This document shows, one piece after another, positions 18,232 to 29,276 of a stretch of 64,000 bases of DNA; positions within the stretch are counted from its first letter, which is position 1, and every line of letters starts with the position of its first letter. A program made the position numbers and the translations under genes. The notes below the pieces were generated by a model that did no database searches, was not told the origin of the DNA, and saw only the letters and a program-made list of their open reading frames with translations. Where the stretch lies: NCBI GenBank assembly GCA_023301725.1, contig JALZUD010000013.1, positions 1-64,000 of the forward strand, read 5' to 3'. This DNA is from Granulosicoccus sp. GTDB taxonomy: Bacteria > Pseudomonadota > Gammaproteobacteria > Granulosicoccales > Granulosicoccaceae.

Positions 18232-19660
18232 TGAAACACCCCACAAGACGCGCAGCCAGATTGCCTACGCTACCGGCACCTAGAGTTAAGACAATATCGC
18301 CGTCTTCAATAATGCGTTGCAAGGCTTCGGGAACATCGTCAATATTTTCGACGAATATAGGTTCAACAGCGCCACGGTTACGAATAGCACGAGCCAAAGC
18401 ACGCCCATCAGCCCCAGTAATTGGGTCTTCACCTGCTGGATACACCTCGGTTAACAGCAGTACATCTGTCAGTGACAAGGCTTCTGCAAAGTCCTCAAAT
18501 AGATCACGGGTGCGCGTGTACCGATGAGGTTGAAAAATGACCACTAACCGACGCTCAGACCAGCCACCCTTGATTGCCTTCAAAGTGGCAACAACCTCAG
18601 TTGGATGATGGCCATAATCATCGATCAAATCAGCCACACCCTGATCAAGTTGAAGCTGTCCGTAGGACTGGGCACGTCGACCAATACCAGCAAAACGTAG
18701 CAGAGCGCGCTTGCACGATTTGACATCGACACCCACTTCCATAGCCACAGTGATGGCAGCCAGCGCGTTAAGTACATTGTGCCTACCGGGCATATTGAGC
18801 GTAAATCCACGAATTTCACTACTGACATCACCACCGTCATCAATTCGCACATCGAAGTGCATACGCAAGCCATCCTGGCGTACGTTCAATGCTTGCACAT
18901 CAGCACCATCACTAAATCCGTAACTGCGCACCGGCCGACCAACACGTGGCAATACATCCCGAATATGTTCGTCATCTATACACACAATAGCCAAACCATA
19001 AAATGGCAAGTGCATGAGAAAGTCAACAAATGTCTGCTTAAGCTTTTCGAAATCACCATCGTACGTTGATAGATGATCGGCATCTATGTTGGTCACGATG
19101 GATATCACGGGCTGTAGGTATAAAAACGATGCGTCGCTCTCATCAGCCTCGGCAACTAACCATTCGGACTGACCGAGATAGGCGTTGGAGGAAGAACTAG
19201 TGAGTCGCCCACCAATAACGTAGGTAGGATCCATGCCACCTTCGGTAAGTAAGCTAGCTACAAGGCTTGTGGTGGTGGTTTTGCCATGCGTACCAGCAAC
19301 AGCAATACCTTGCTGAAAACGCATGAGCTCGGCAAGCATTTCGGCGCGTCGTACCACTGGAATGCGCAATTCACGCGCTCGAACCAGCTCAGGATTTTCA
19401 ACAGGCACCGCCGTAGATATGACCACAACGTCCGCATCAGTGACATGCTCTGCAGCATGACCTCGTTGAACGTTGACGCCAAGTTCTTGTAGCCTTTGGG
19501 TCAGTGCATTACTTCCCAGATCCGACCCACTGACACGAAATCCCAAATGATGCATGACCTCGGCGATACCGCCCATGCCCACTCCACCGATACCGATGAA
19601 ATGCATAGAGCGCACACGACGCATCTGACTTTTTACAACGGGTGAAATATCGACTACCAC
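18224..19660 (-). CDS. murC: UDP-N-acetylmuramate--L-alanine ligase MurC
   Basis: A 478-residue Mur ligase that adds L-Ala to UDP-MurNAc in the cytoplasm. Rossmann motif [15 protein letters not shown] (about 21-35), ATP loop GTHGKTTT at 123-130, central YDGDFEKL region and the C-terminal ligase domain with [11 protein letters not shown] and FQPHRYTRT. Start is GTG; the murG stop overlaps it by 1 nt (TAGTG), indicating coupled translation. Length is normal. Confidence 0.97.
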   Translation of the reverse strand: MVVDISPVVKSQMRRVRSMHFIGIGGVGMGGIAEVMHHLGFRVSGSDLGSNALTQRLQELGVNVQRGHAAEHVTDADVVVISTAVPVENPELVRARELRIPVVRRAEMLAELMRFQQGIAVAGTHGKTTTTSLVASLLTEGGMDPTYVIGGRLTSSSSNAYLGQSEWLVAEADESDASFLYLQPVISIVTNIDADHLSTYDGDFEKLKQTFVDFLMHLPFYGLAIVCIDDEHIRDVLPRVGRPVRSYGFSDGADVQALNVRQDGLRMHFDVRIDDGGDVSSEIRGFTLNMPGRHNVLNALAAITVAMEVGVDVKSCKRALLRFAGIGRRAQSYGQLQLDQGVADLIDDYGHHPTEVVATLKAIKGGWSERRLVVIFQPHRYTRTRDLFEDFAEALSLTDVLLLTEVYPAGEDPITGADGRALARAIRNRGAVEPIFVENIDDVPEALQRIIEDGDIVLTLGAGSVGNLAARLVGCFNE

Positions 19661-20784
19661 TAGTGTGATACCTCCACCAAAGCCGCAGCCACAGTTTGCG
19701 CAGCATTAGGCATAAAACGACTACGAGCGGCTTGACTCATCTGATGAAGTTGACTTCTATCGCCTGCAAGAGTGTCTAACACTGCGCTCAAGGACTCGGC
19801 GCTTAAGGATTCCTGCGCCATAAGCTTAGCCGCGCCAGCATCGCTCAAGTGACGAGCGTTCTGCGTCTGATGATCATCAACAGCATAGGGGAAAGGTACA
19901 AGTATGCTGGGCATTGCCAGAGCACTTAACTCTGTCACTGTCATCGCACCGCTTCGACAAATAACCAGATCAGCCTGTTGGTATGCGTCAGTCATCTGTT
20001 CAATAAATTCACTCACCACCACATTGCCAATAGATACATTCGAATAAAGTGCTTGCACTGACTCCGCATTGCCAGCGCCACATTGGTGATGTATGAACAA
20101 CGGGTGGACACTCAAGGCCGCAGCTTGAGGCACCACCTCGTTCAATGCCTGAGCCCCACGACTACCACCTACAACCAGCACGCGAAGCGGCGCCTTTTCG
20201 TCCACTTGAGGCTTTACAGGTGTCGACGCCAGTAGCTCCATCTCTGCGCGCACTGGATTGCCTATATGTACAGCTGCTCGCGATGCAGGAAAAACATGTG
20301 GCCAGGCGCTAAATACACGTGTAGCCATGCGACTGAGCCACTGATTGGTCATGCCGGCCACAGCATTTTGCTCATGAAGTACCAAAGGTGTACGCAACAA
20401 CAAAGCCGCCAGTCCCACAGGACCTGAGACAAACCCACCCATACCCAACACGGCACGAGGATTGACGACACGCAATTGCTGCACACTCTGAAAAACAGCA
20501 CGCAGGAGTTTCAATGGTGTTGCCAACGTTTGTAGTAAACCCTTACCACGCAAGGCAACAATATCTATCCAGCGCATATCGATGCCATTGGAAGGAACCA
20601 TTTGAGCTTCGAGCCCTTCACGCGTTCCAAACCAGATAACAGGAATATCTTGTGTTTTCAGCACGGCAGCTACTGCCAAGGCCGGCACCACATGTCCACC
20701 GGTGCCACCCGCAGCAATCACCACTGCACGGCTCAAGCTGGCATCGCTTTGTGCTTGCACTGGGGTATCGACAGTGGCATTCAT
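19660..20784 (-). CDS. murG: UDP-GlcNAc:lipid I N-acetylglucosaminyltransferase MurG
   Basis: A GT28 glycosyltransferase of 374 residues that converts lipid I to lipid II on the inner face of the membrane. Glycine-rich loop GGTGGH at 26-31, second loop [13 protein letters not shown], acceptor and donor site segments QCGAGN and [13 protein letters not shown]. About 18 extra residues precede the usual MurG start; ATG at 20784 overlaps the ftsW stop by 4 nt (ATGA), so it is retained. Neighbours ftsW and murC complete the usual order. Confidence 0.97.
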   Translation of the reverse strand: MNATVDTPVQAQSDASLSRAVVIAAGGTGGHVVPALAVAAVLKTQDIPVIWFGTREGLEAQMVPSNGIDMRWIDIVALRGKGLLQTLATPLKLLRAVFQSVQQLRVVNPRAVLGMGGFVSGPVGLAALLLRTPLVLHEQNAVAGMTNQWLSRMATRVFSAWPHVFPASRAAVHIGNPVRAEMELLASTPVKPQVDEKAPLRVLVVGGSRGAQALNEVVPQAAALSVHPLFIHHQCGAGNAESVQALYSNVSIGNVVVSEFIEQMTDAYQQADLVICRSGAMTVTELSALAMPSILVPFPYAVDDHQTQNARHLSDAGAAKLMAQESLSAESLSAVLDTLAGDRSQLHQMSQAARSRFMPNAAQTVAAALVEVSH

Positions 20785-21992
20785 GGGTAAGCCTCCCGGA
20801 GTGCATCACCTGCACGCAAAGCGAGACGCTCGCGTTGAGCCAGCTCCCATTCCACACGCAATAGCAGGCCAAAAGTAATGGCAAACACCACGGCACTACT
20901 CCCACCGTAACTCATCAATGGCAGAGTGATGCCTTTGGTCGGCAGCACACCCATGCTGACGCCCATATTGATAAATGACTGTAAACCAATCCAGATACCT
21001 ATACCCAATGCGATATATCCAGCAAATCCATTTCCCTGAGCTTCCGCCTTTTTTGATAGAAAAAAGCATCGACCTACGATAAACACATACAGGCTAATCG
21101 TAAAAATGATACCAATCAGCCCAAGCTCCTCACTGAGTACAGCGAATAGAAAATCCGTGTGAGCTTCTGGTAGAAAATGCATCTTCTGAACACTGTTGCC
21201 AAAGCCCACTCCACTAATACCGCCCATACCAATAGCGATAAGCGATTGCGTGAGCTGATAGCCCGACTCGAAAGCATGTTCGAATGGGTCTATGAAACTG
21301 GAGAACCGCTCCAGACGATAAGGACTGTATACAACCAGCGAAACCCCTAATGCGCCAAGCGCACCAATCAGATACACAAATTGAGAAAATTTCACACCAG
21401 CAACAAAGAGCATCAGTGAAGCGGTGGCCGCAACCACCACAGCCGCACCAAAATCAGGCTCGAGTATTAATAAAAAACAGGCAATTAATATAAGAAGTAG
21501 TGGTCTGCCAAATCCACCAAACGTGGTTTTCACCAGATGGCCTCGGCGTACTAGGTACCCGGCAAGATAGACAATGACAAAAAGCTTGACTGTTTCTGAT
21601 ACCTGTACCGTAAAAAAGCCAAGATCTATCCAACGTCGGCTTCCATTGACTTTTACACCAATGAAAGGCAGCAACACCAGCACAAGGCCTATCATGGAAG
21701 CAACAATCAAATGTGGCCCATACTTTTCCCATAACGACAAAGGCACACGAAAAGCAAGCACACCAAGACAGCAACCAATTCCTAAAAACATCACTTGTCG
21801 GGTAACGAAGTAAAACGGCGATAGGTACGTTCGTTGCGCAAATGCCATTGATGCAGATGCAATCATAACCGCGCCAAACAAACCAAGCGCCAGTATGCAA
21901 ACTAACAGTGCATGATCTGAAAATTTCGAATCCCGATGCACCTTGACTGTCGATACGCGGGCCTTGGCAACTCTTGAAATGACAGCGCTCAT
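20781..21992 (-). CDS. ftsW: Septal peptidoglycan glycosyltransferase FtsW (SEDS)
   Basis: A 403-residue SEDS polymerase with about ten transmembrane helices; it polymerises lipid II at the septum together with FtsI. Signatures: KVNGSRRWIDLG in the second quarter, EPDFGAAVV, HTDFLFAVLSEELG and the C-terminal LPLMSYGGSS. Four-nt ATGA overlaps with murD upstream and murG downstream. The cytoplasmic N-terminus is basic. FtsW rather than RodA is supported by position in the dcw cluster. Confidence 0.96.
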   Translation of the reverse strand: MSAVISRVAKARVSTVKVHRDSKFSDHALLVCILALGLFGAVMIASASMAFAQRTYLSPFYFVTRQVMFLGIGCCLGVLAFRVPLSLWEKYGPHLIVASMIGLVLVLLPFIGVKVNGSRRWIDLGFFTVQVSETVKLFVIVYLAGYLVRRGHLVKTTFGGFGRPLLLILIACFLLILEPDFGAAVVVAATASLMLFVAGVKFSQFVYLIGALGALGVSLVVYSPYRLERFSSFIDPFEHAFESGYQLTQSLIAIGMGGISGVGFGNSVQKMHFLPEAHTDFLFAVLSEELGLIGIIFTISLYVFIVGRCFFLSKKAEAQGNGFAGYIALGIGIWIGLQSFINMGVSMGVLPTKGITLPLMSYGGSSAVVFAITFGLLLRVEWELAQRERLALRAGDALREAYP

Positions 21993-23329
21993 GCGGCTAG
22001 CACCTCATTGACAGTTGCGACAAATTGGTCGCCACGATGCTCAAAGTTATCAAACATGTCAAAACTGGCACAAGCAGGTGAAAGTAGAACGGCATCTCCC
22101 GGCACAGCTTGGTTGTGAGCAGTAATGATCGCTTCACGTAAAGTTTCAACTATCTGGATATCAGTACTGCCTTGCAAATCCGCAGCTATCGTCTGTTTGT
22201 CCGTGCCTAACAACAACAGCAATTTCACGTGCTCCTTCACCGTAGCTTGCAGCGGTGTAAAGTCAGCACCCTTTGCCATGCCTCCAGCGATGAGTATGAC
22301 TGGACTACCCATAGCGACTATGGCTTTTTCACAGGCATCAACATTGGTGCCTTTTGAGTCGTTAAACCAACGCACGCCAGACTTTTCCACAACGAATTGA
22401 CTGCGATGAGCCAGACCCGTGAAACTGGCAAGCGCCTTAATACATTGTTGTGTGCACAGATTTAAAGTTGACGATAAGGCAAGCACTACTAATGCATTAG
22501 ACTTATTGTGCTCTCCGGGAACAGCCAGTGAGGCATCAGCAACAAGGGCTCGCTGCCAACGAACAGTAGACTGCTCTGAATCGCTACTATCGGTGGAACC
22601 ATTATTCACCGAACTAAGCTTAGCTGAACTGATGGTAAAGAAATCACAAGCAACGTTATTAACAGGCGTAGGCCATGTGCGCATGTCGTCAAAATTCGCT
22701 AGACAGTGTTCGGCGTGTTCATAGATACGGCGTTTAGTTGCCGCATAGTGTTCAATATCGTCGTATCTGTCCAGATGATCTTCAGACACGTTAAGTACAG
22801 TGGCAGCCAATGGACGCAGTGAGCTTGTAGATTCCAACTGATAACTGGACAACTCAAGAACCAACACCTGAGCATCACCAAGCAAAGCATCTAATGCAGG
22901 TTCGCCAATGTTTCCACAAGCAATGGCATTGAGTCCGCACTCATTGATAACTTCTGTCAACCAGGCAACGACCGTGCTTTTACCGTTGGAACCTGTCACA
23001 GCGATAACAGGCACACCAACCGCATCAGCAAACAATTCAATATCACCAATCACCACCACACCTGCCTGTAATGCGGATGCAACCGCAGGATGCGCACGGG
23101 CAATTCCAGGACTTAAAACGATGATGTCGAAACCACAGAACAACTCCACAGAGAACTGCGTGTGGCGTTGTATATTTTTATCATGAGCATCAATATTCTG
23201 ATGCGCATCGCGCTCATCAGCAATATCAAACTCGACGCCAGAGCGAATCAGATACTTCACCACAGATAATCCTGTGACTCCAAGCCCCGCAACCAATACT
23301 CGCTTGTTCATGAGGTCGCTGATTTTCAT
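21989..23329 (-). CDS. murD: UDP-N-acetylmuramoyl-L-alanine--D-glutamate ligase MurD
   Basis: A 446-residue Mur ligase that adds D-Glu. Rossmann segment VLVAGLGVTGLSVVKYL (about 11-27), ATP loop GSNGKST at 113-119, LELSSYQLE and NVSEDHLDRYD in the central domain, and FNDSKGTNVDA in the C-terminal domain. The ATG overlaps the mraY stop by 1 nt (TAATG). A second Met at residue 7 would match shorter MurD proteins and cannot be excluded. Confidence 0.96.
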   Translation of the reverse strand: MKISDLMNKRVLVAGLGVTGLSVVKYLIRSGVEFDIADERDAHQNIDAHDKNIQRHTQFSVELFCGFDIIVLSPGIARAHPAVASALQAGVVVIGDIELFADAVGVPVIAVTGSNGKSTVVAWLTEVINECGLNAIACGNIGEPALDALLGDAQVLVLELSSYQLESTSSLRPLAATVLNVSEDHLDRYDDIEHYAATKRRIYEHAEHCLANFDDMRTWPTPVNNVACDFFTISSAKLSSVNNGSTDSSDSEQSTVRWQRALVADASLAVPGEHNKSNALVVLALSSTLNLCTQQCIKALASFTGLAHRSQFVVEKSGVRWFNDSKGTNVDACEKAIVAMGSPVILIAGGMAKGADFTPLQATVKEHVKLLLLLGTDKQTIAADLQGSTDIQIVETLREAIITAHNQAVPGDAVLLSPACASFDMFDNFEHRGDQFVATVNEVLAA

Positions 23330-24411
23330 TAGCGTAACTTCAAGGTGGATAAACCCACCAACACGAGAATGACAGTAATGATCCAGAAACGCACAATGAT
23401 TCGCGGCTCTGGCCAGCCTTTGAGTTCAAAATGATGATGAATGGGGGCCATGCGGAAAATTCGCTTACCCGTCAACTTGTATGAACCGACTTGCAGAATG
23501 ACAGAGACTGCCTCCAGCACAAATATGCCACCCATGATGAATAGCACAAGTTCCTGACGCACCATAACAGCAACGATACCCAGTGCCGCACCAATACTAA
23601 GCGCACCGACATCACCCATAAAAACCTGGGCTGGATAAGTGTTAAACCATAGAAACCCCAGCCCCGCACCCATTAAAGCACTACAAAATATGGTTAATTC
23701 GCCGGCACCTTTAACATTGGGAATACTTAAATAGTCTGCAAATATGGCGTGCCCCGACAGATAGGCAATGAGCCCTAGGCCAGCCGCTACCATGACGGAC
23801 GGTAGAATAGCCAAGCCATCCAGGCCATCAGTGAGATTCACTGCGTTGCTACTTCCAACAACAACAAGAAAAGCAAAAGGGATAAAGAACCACCCAAGGT
23901 ATACAACAGTCTCTTTAAAAAACGGCACCACCAGCTCTAGTTCAATACGTTCATTGGCTGTGACATACAACAGAATAACGGCGACTCCGGCAATAACCGT
24001 CTGTCCAATCAGCTTCTCTCTAGCCGTCAGCCCGACAGAATTCGACAACACAACCTTGCGGTAATCATCAACCCACCCAATGGCGCCAAAACCGATAGTG
24101 ACAAACAACACGATCCACACTTGCCGAACTGCAAGATCAGACCAGATTAATGTGCTGAAGGCGACCGCTACAATGATCATGGCACCACCCATTGTCGGTG
24201 TACCCTGCTTGACCAAATGCGATTGCGGGCCATCTTCTCTTACTGACTGGCCAATTTTTGCAGCCGTTAACCAAGCGATCAGTCGAGGCCCCACGATTAA
24301 ACAAATAACCAGTGCGGTCAAAGCAGCAAAGATAGCGCGAAGCGTGATATAGCGAACTACTTCAAAACCTGGATCTATACTAGCCATCCAGTCGCTAATC
24401 AGCAGCATCAT
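23329..24411 (-). CDS. mraY: Phospho-N-acetylmuramoyl-pentapeptide transferase MraY
   Basis: A 360-residue integral membrane enzyme with about ten helices that makes lipid I from UDP-MurNAc-pentapeptide and undecaprenyl phosphate. Conserved blocks: [11 protein letters not shown] near residue 70, the aspartate pair [17 protein letters not shown], and [11 protein letters not shown] near the active site; the C-terminus has the family [15 protein letters not shown] overlap with murF. The second codon is also ATG, so the true start may be one codon later. Confidence 0.97.
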   Translation of the reverse strand: MMLLISDWMASIDPGFEVVRYITLRAIFAALTALVICLIVGPRLIAWLTAAKIGQSVREDGPQSHLVKQGTPTMGGAMIIVAVAFSTLIWSDLAVRQVWIVLFVTIGFGAIGWVDDYRKVVLSNSVGLTAREKLIGQTVIAGVAVILLYVTANERIELELVVPFFKETVVYLGWFFIPFAFLVVVGSSNAVNLTDGLDGLAILPSVMVAAGLGLIAYLSGHAIFADYLSIPNVKGAGELTIFCSALMGAGLGFLWFNTYPAQVFMGDVGALSIGAALGIVAVMVRQELVLFIMGGIFVLEAVSVILQVGSYKLTGKRIFRMAPIHHHFELKGWPEPRIIVRFWIITVILVLVGLSTLKLR

Positions 24412-25781
24412 GAGTCTAACCCAGTGGCAGAAGTCGCCAGTAGTTGACTGACAACTTGCTCCATCGCCGCACTACGCGATCCTTTAACCAGAACCGTGAC
24501 GCCATGTTCGAGGTGCACGCCTAGATTTTTTACCAGTGCGCCTTTGTCATGAAAATGATCACCTTTCACAGGGCAGTGCTCATCGCCACTTAGCTTATAG
24601 GCATGTTGAATAAATGCTGATAGCACACCCACTGTCCACAGGCCATCAATTCCTTGAGCCTTGGCATGCTTGCCTATCTCCTTATGCAATTTGTTAGTTG
24701 TTGGCCCAAGCTCACCCATATCACCAAGCACAAGATAACGCTTACCGGGCAACGCTGCTAATACCGCTATTGCAGAACGCACAGAATCTGGACTGGCGTT
24801 ATAGCTATCATCGATAATCACTGAGCCGTTAAGACCCTGTTTTTTCTCAAGCCGACTCGGCACCGGTTTAATGGTCGCTAAGCCCGCGATAATGGCATCA
24901 ACTTCCACGTCCAGACATTGCACTGCAGCCACCGCCGCCAGTACGTTCATTGTGTTGTGCTCACCAGCCAATGCAAACTTCGGCGAGAACGTGCTTCGCA
25001 TGGTTTCAATAACCAGATCTTTACCCGGTAATCCACGTACATTGACGTCTTCACCACGCCCAAACTTCCGTACCTGGCAATGCGTAGTTGCTTCGCACAT
25101 GACATCTGCAAAACGATCATCAGCATTGATAACGGCATAGCCATCAGATTGAAGAGCACCAAAGATCTCTGACTTTGCGCAAGCTATGCCTTCCACACTG
25201 CCAAACCCTTCAAGATGCGCTGTTCCTACATTTGTCACAACAGCAACGTCAGGATTAACCAGCGCCGCAAGCGTCGCAATTTCGCCGGCATGATTAGCAC
25301 CCATTTCAATAACGGCATAGAGATGCTCACGTCGCATTGCCAACAGTGTCAATGGCACGCCAATGTCATTATTGAAATTGCCTTTCGTCGACAGTACAGG
25401 CCCTAACTGCTGCAAAATGCCTGTCACTATTTGCTTTACTGTAGTTTTGCCGTTACTACCAGTAATCGCAATGGTAGGGATGGCAAATTGACTTGCCCAT
25501 AATTTACCAAGCTGACCTAACGCCACCGTGGTGTCAGCCACCTTCAGGCAAGGAAGCTCACTGCTGATGTCTTCACTACATATAATGGCTAATGCGCCCG
25601 CATCTTCTGCTGCCTGCACAAAATCATGCCCGTTAAAACGATCACCCACAATGGCTACATACATATCACCAGCTTGCAGAGTGCGTGTGTCGATGCTAAC
25701 GCCACTAACTATGGCGTTTTCACCTGCTAGCACCGCACCTAGTGGCGTCACACAATCCTGCAACCGTAAAGAGAAGCTCAT
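24408..25781 (-). CDS. murF: UDP-MurNAc-tripeptide--D-Ala-D-Ala ligase MurF
   Basis: A 457-residue Mur ligase that adds the dipeptide produced by Ddl. N-terminal uridine-binding domain with [21 protein letters not shown] loop GSNGKTT at 108-114, [20 protein letters not shown], and C-terminal [10 protein letters not shown]. Overlaps murE and mraY by 4 nt each. Length and order are standard. Confidence 0.97.
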   Translation of the reverse strand: MSFSLRLQDCVTPLGAVLAGENAIVSGVSIDTRTLQAGDMYVAIVGDRFNGHDFVQAAEDAGALAIICSEDISSELPCLKVADTTVALGQLGKLWASQFAIPTIAITGSNGKTTVKQIVTGILQQLGPVLSTKGNFNNDIGVPLTLLAMRREHLYAVIEMGANHAGEIATLAALVNPDVAVVTNVGTAHLEGFGSVEGIACAKSEIFGALQSDGYAVINADDRFADVMCEATTHCQVRKFGRGEDVNVRGLPGKDLVIETMRSTFSPKFALAGEHNTMNVLAAVAAVQCLDVEVDAIIAGLATIKPVPSRLEKKQGLNGSVIIDDSYNASPDSVRSAIAVLAALPGKRYLVLGDMGELGPTTNKLHKEIGKHAKAQGIDGLWTVGVLSAFIQHAYKLSGDEHCPVKGDHFHDKGALVKNLGVHLEHGVTVLVKGSRSAAMEQVVSQLLATSATGLDS

Positions 25782-27289
25782 GATGCAAGCTCCAACGCCG
25801 CCAACGAGACTTCACGGTCACTAAAGTGAAATTTTTCGGTGCCCACTATTTGGTAATCCTCATGCCCTTTTCCGGCAACAAGAACCAAATCACCTGCATT
25901 GGCATTCGCTAATGCATACCGAATCGCTTGCCCACGCTCACCGATAACCGTGACAGCCTCGGGCTGGGCAAATCCTGACAATACCTGTTCGATAATCGAA
26001 CTTGATTCCTCTGTGCGAGGATTATCGTCTGTGAGCACTATCCGATCAGCTGCCTCAGCAGCTTTTGCCATAGGAACACGTTTGCCAGAATCTCTATCAC
26101 CACCACAGCCAAACACTACCCAGAGCGACTTAGCGCAATGCGCACGTGCCGCTTCAATGGCCACTTTCAAAGCACCTGGTGTGTGGCAATAGTCAATGAC
26201 AACTGTGGGTTGGTCACCCCCGCCTAAACGCTCCATCCGCCCAGCAACTGGCATGGCTTGCTCGATGCCGTGACAGGCATCATTTGCGGCTATTCCACAT
26301 GCGCGTAAACAGGCGTAACAAGCCAATAAATTGTCCACATTAAACTTACCCAGTAGTGCACTGGATACCGAGAAACTTGTCGTACCTTCCACCAGCTCAA
26401 ATGACAATCCTGAATCGTTAGTCTGGACGTTGCAGGCACGCACTGTTGCAGCTCCAAGTATTGATTGCTCGCCCCGGGGGGAATAGGCAATACACTGTAG
26501 ATCTGAAAGGTCTTTTAACAGACTGCCACCCATTGCATCATCGCTATTTAAAACAGCTGCTTGCAAACCTTCCCAATAAAATAATTGCTCTTTGGCGGCA
26601 CGATAGGCTTCTTCGGTGACGTGATAATCAAGATGATCACGACCAAGGTTAGTCAACACGGCAACATCAATAGACAAGTCGTTCAGTCTGCCTTCTGCGA
26701 TGCCGTGAGAGGAGGCTTCAAGCGCTACAAATTGCGCACCTTGATCTCTTAAGGTGGCCAGCATGCGTCGCAACGTCACGCCATCAGGTGTGGTGAGTGC
26801 AGTTTCATGTAGCGTGTCGCTAAGCCCCCAACCCAGAGTACCGATATAGCCACAAACCGAATCGTTAGCACGAAATGCTTGTGAGATAAACCGGCACACC
26901 GACGTCTTACCGTCAGTACCTGTGACCGCAATCAGCTTCATTGACTGATCTGGGTTGTTATAAAAACGCGATGCTATCGCACAACTTTGAACCTCAAGCT
27001 CATCAACCACCAACACTGGCACTTCACGCTGTATTAGCTGCTCGACAATAGCGCCGCCCCCTGCAAACTCGGATGCTGAGATGGCGACGGCTACTGCACC
27101 TGCATTGACAGCCGATATAGCGTAGTGAATACCGTGCGTGGTGCTGCCTGCCACAGCCAGATACAAATCACCTTTTTGCACTAGGCGGCTATCAAGGTTG
27201 ACACCAAAAACCTCCACAGTGGGCACGTTTTGTTCAATCCACGGATGCATCAATGCATCAAGTAACCAATGATTGGCAGCCAAGCTCAA
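25778..27289 (-). CDS. murE: UDP-MurNAc-L-Ala-D-Glu--meso-diaminopimelate ligase MurE
   Basis: A 503-residue Mur ligase. ATP loop GTDGKTS at 124-130, TTPDGVTLRRML, EASSHGIAEGRL, NLGRDHLDYH, and the specificity motif DNPR (in LTDDNPRTEE), which marks meso-diaminopimelate rather than lysine addition. The organism should therefore have a Gram-negative DAP-type murein. The start appears to be TTG: it forms a TTGA overlap with the ftsI stop and has GGGAG 7 nt upstream, whereas the first ATG (codon 14) would trim the N-terminal helix. Confidence 0.95.
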   Translation of the reverse strand: MSLAANHWLLDALMHPWIEQNVPTVEVFGVNLDSRLVQKGDLYLAVAGSTTHGIHYAISAVNAGAVAVAISASEFAGGGAIVEQLIQREVPVLVVDELEVQSCAIASRFYNNPDQSMKLIAVTGTDGKTSVCRFISQAFRANDSVCGYIGTLGWGLSDTLHETALTTPDGVTLRRMLATLRDQGAQFVALEASSHGIAEGRLNDLSIDVAVLTNLGRDHLDYHVTEEAYRAAKEQLFYWEGLQAAVLNSDDAMGGSLLKDLSDLQCIAYSPRGEQSILGAATVRACNVQTNDSGLSFELVEGTTSFSVSSALLGKFNVDNLLACYACLRACGIAANDACHGIEQAMPVAGRMERLGGGDQPTVVIDYCHTPGALKVAIEAARAHCAKSLWVVFGCGGDRDSGKRVPMAKAAEAADRIVLTDDNPRTEESSSIIEQVLSGFAQPEAVTVIGERGQAIRYALANANAGDLVLVAGKGHEDYQIVGTEKFHFSDREVSLAALELAS

Positions 27290-29004
27290 GATCGATCTCC
27301 CGATGCCTTTACACGCACCTGAGCTCGTTGACCATCCACATCATCTGGCTCAACACCCATCAATCGCAATGCATGCGACATGACCTCTGCGAACACGGGC
27401 GCCGCTACTGCACCGCCAAAATGCTCTCCTGCCTTTGGGTCATGCACGACAACAACAGCTGCCAACCGCGGATTATCTACAGGTGCAAAACCTGCAAACA
27501 ATGATGCATAGCGATCCTCGGCGTATCCACCTGACTGAGAACGATGCGCGGTGCCTGTCTTTCCAGCAACTGTATAGCCTGGCACTTTCGCAAGCTTGCC
27601 AGAACCGTTGGTGACTGCAGACTCGAGCATGATTTTTATATCTGCAGCTATGTAACGATCAATCACCTGCTTTCCAGGTTCATCGCTTTCGTCCTTGATA
27701 AAAGATACTGCTGGCATGACTCCTTCATTGGCCAGCGCAGCGTAGGCACGCGCAAGCTGTAATGCAGTGACGGACAAGCTATATCCAAAGGACAAACTAG
27801 CCTGTTCTGAGCGATGCCATAGTGTCGGATGATTAAAATACCCGGCAACTTCACCCGGAAATTCACCACCGGTAGGATGACCAAATCCAAATGAATCAAA
27901 CACTGACCACATTTGTTCAGGCTCTAACTGACCCGCTATTTTGCTGATGCCGACATTGCTTGACTTGGTAACAATGCCTTTTAGATCCAGCCATCCATAG
28001 TCTTTGAAATCACTGATCTCGTATTTACCAATCTGGTAACGACCTGGAGATGTGTGAACAATACTCTCCGGCTTGAAGTCACCTGATTCAAGGGCTGCTG
28101 CAATGGTAAATGGCTTCATCGTTGAACCAGGCTCGAACACATCAGTTACCGCACGATTGCGTTGTCGCCCACCAATTCTGTCGCTAATGTTGTTGGGGTT
28201 GTAGCTTGGGTAATTCACCATACCCATTACCTCACCCGTCTTAACATCGAGCAAGACAACCGAACCACTCTCGGCATCGTGTTTTTCAATAGCTTCACGC
28301 AAGGCTTTATCGGCAAAGTACTGCAACTTGCTATCAATGCTCAGGTGTAGACTTTTGCCAGCTACCGCAGGGACAAGCACATCCATGCCAGCAATTTCAC
28401 GACCAGTGCGATCTTGAACAAGGCGACGCGATCCAACATCTCCTGCTAACCAGCTGTCATAGGCCATCTCAAGACCTTCTTGCCCGTTGTCATCAATATT
28501 GGTAAAACCCACTATCTGTGAAGCAGCTGCGCTACTCGGATAATATCGTCGATATTCACGCTGGACTTCAAGCCCCTTGAATTCCAGCGCTTTTACACGC
28601 GCAACGACATCAGGTAGCACATGTCGCTTTACATATATGAATCCTCGCCCTTGACTCACTGCCTGATCAACGCGTTGTTGCAATTTTGCTGCATCGATAT
28701 TCAACAACTGAGCTGCCTGTTGTAGCTTCTGTGGCTCTCGGCTAAGTACAGCAGGAACGCCAAAAAACGAATCGATGGGCGTGCTAATAGCCAAAGGATC
28801 ACCATTGCGATCAAACACATCGCCGCGGTGCGCCGGGATTTCCACGGTTCTCAGGTGGCGATTGGCACCTTGCTCCTGATAGAAATCACTTTGAACAACC
28901 TGCAATTGAACCGCACGCGCCACAAGCACCAATGCAAGGACAGAAAAACCTGCGGTAACAAGACCACGACGCCAAGACCACTGAGTTGTTCTCGAATTAA
29001 CCAT
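27286..29004 (-). CDS. ftsI: Septal peptidoglycan transpeptidase FtsI (PBP3)
   Basis: A class B penicillin-binding protein, 572 residues. Cytoplasmic tail, one transmembrane anchor (about 14-34), pedestal domain, then the transpeptidase domain with the three penicillin-binding motifs: STMK (Ser294 nucleophile) at 294-297, SSN at 348-350 and KTGT at 482-485. It crosslinks septal murein with FtsW. It lies 2 nt after ftsL and overlaps murE by 4 nt. Nothing in the motifs suggests altered beta-lactam binding. Confidence 0.97.
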   Translation of the reverse strand: MVNSRTTQWSWRRGLVTAGFSVLALVLVARAVQLQVVQSDFYQEQGANRHLRTVEIPAHRGDVFDRNGDPLAISTPIDSFFGVPAVLSREPQKLQQAAQLLNIDAAKLQQRVDQAVSQGRGFIYVKRHVLPDVVARVKALEFKGLEVQREYRRYYPSSAAASQIVGFTNIDDNGQEGLEMAYDSWLAGDVGSRRLVQDRTGREIAGMDVLVPAVAGKSLHLSIDSKLQYFADKALREAIEKHDAESGSVVLLDVKTGEVMGMVNYPSYNPNNISDRIGGRQRNRAVTDVFEPGSTMKPFTIAAALESGDFKPESIVHTSPGRYQIGKYEISDFKDYGWLDLKGIVTKSSNVGISKIAGQLEPEQMWSVFDSFGFGHPTGGEFPGEVAGYFNHPTLWHRSEQASLSFGYSLSVTALQLARAYAALANEGVMPAVSFIKDESDEPGKQVIDRYIAADIKIMLESAVTNGSGKLAKVPGYTVAGKTGTAHRSQSGGYAEDRYASLFAGFAPVDNPRLAAVVVVHDPKAGEHFGGAVAAPVFAEVMSHALRLMGVEPDDVDGQRAQVRVKASGDRS

Positions 29005-29006
29005 CG

Positions 29007-29276
29007 CTAGCGCACAATCATCACAGAGCCTTCAAGGCCCGGAAAAATCATATTCAAACGCTCACGCGCCTGACGCTCAATAAGACCGTAAGAAGAAAAA
29101 GTGCTCTCTTCAATTTGCAACTGACTCCACTGGACATCCAATTCGTTTATGAGAGCTCGATTTTCACTGATCTCCGCATAAGCCTCACGCGTGAGATGTT
29201 TGGTAAACACTACCGCCAGCGCCGAACAGAAACAAAGAGCTGCAAGTACCAGCGAAGCCATGATAGAGCGACTCAT
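29007..29276 (-). CDS. ftsL: Cell division protein FtsL
   Basis: An 89-residue bitopic membrane protein: one transmembrane helix at about 7-27 and a periplasmic heptad-rich helix (about 32-75, with ISENRALINELDVQWSQLQ) that forms a coiled coil with FtsB and joins FtsQ to FtsWI. Sequence conservation of FtsL is low; the call rests on size, topology and position between rsmH (4-nt overlap) and ftsI. Confidence 0.92.
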   Translation of the reverse strand: MSRSIMASLVLAALCFCSALAVVFTKHLTREAYAEISENRALINELDVQWSQLQIEESTFSSYGLIERQARERLNMIFPGLEGSVMIVR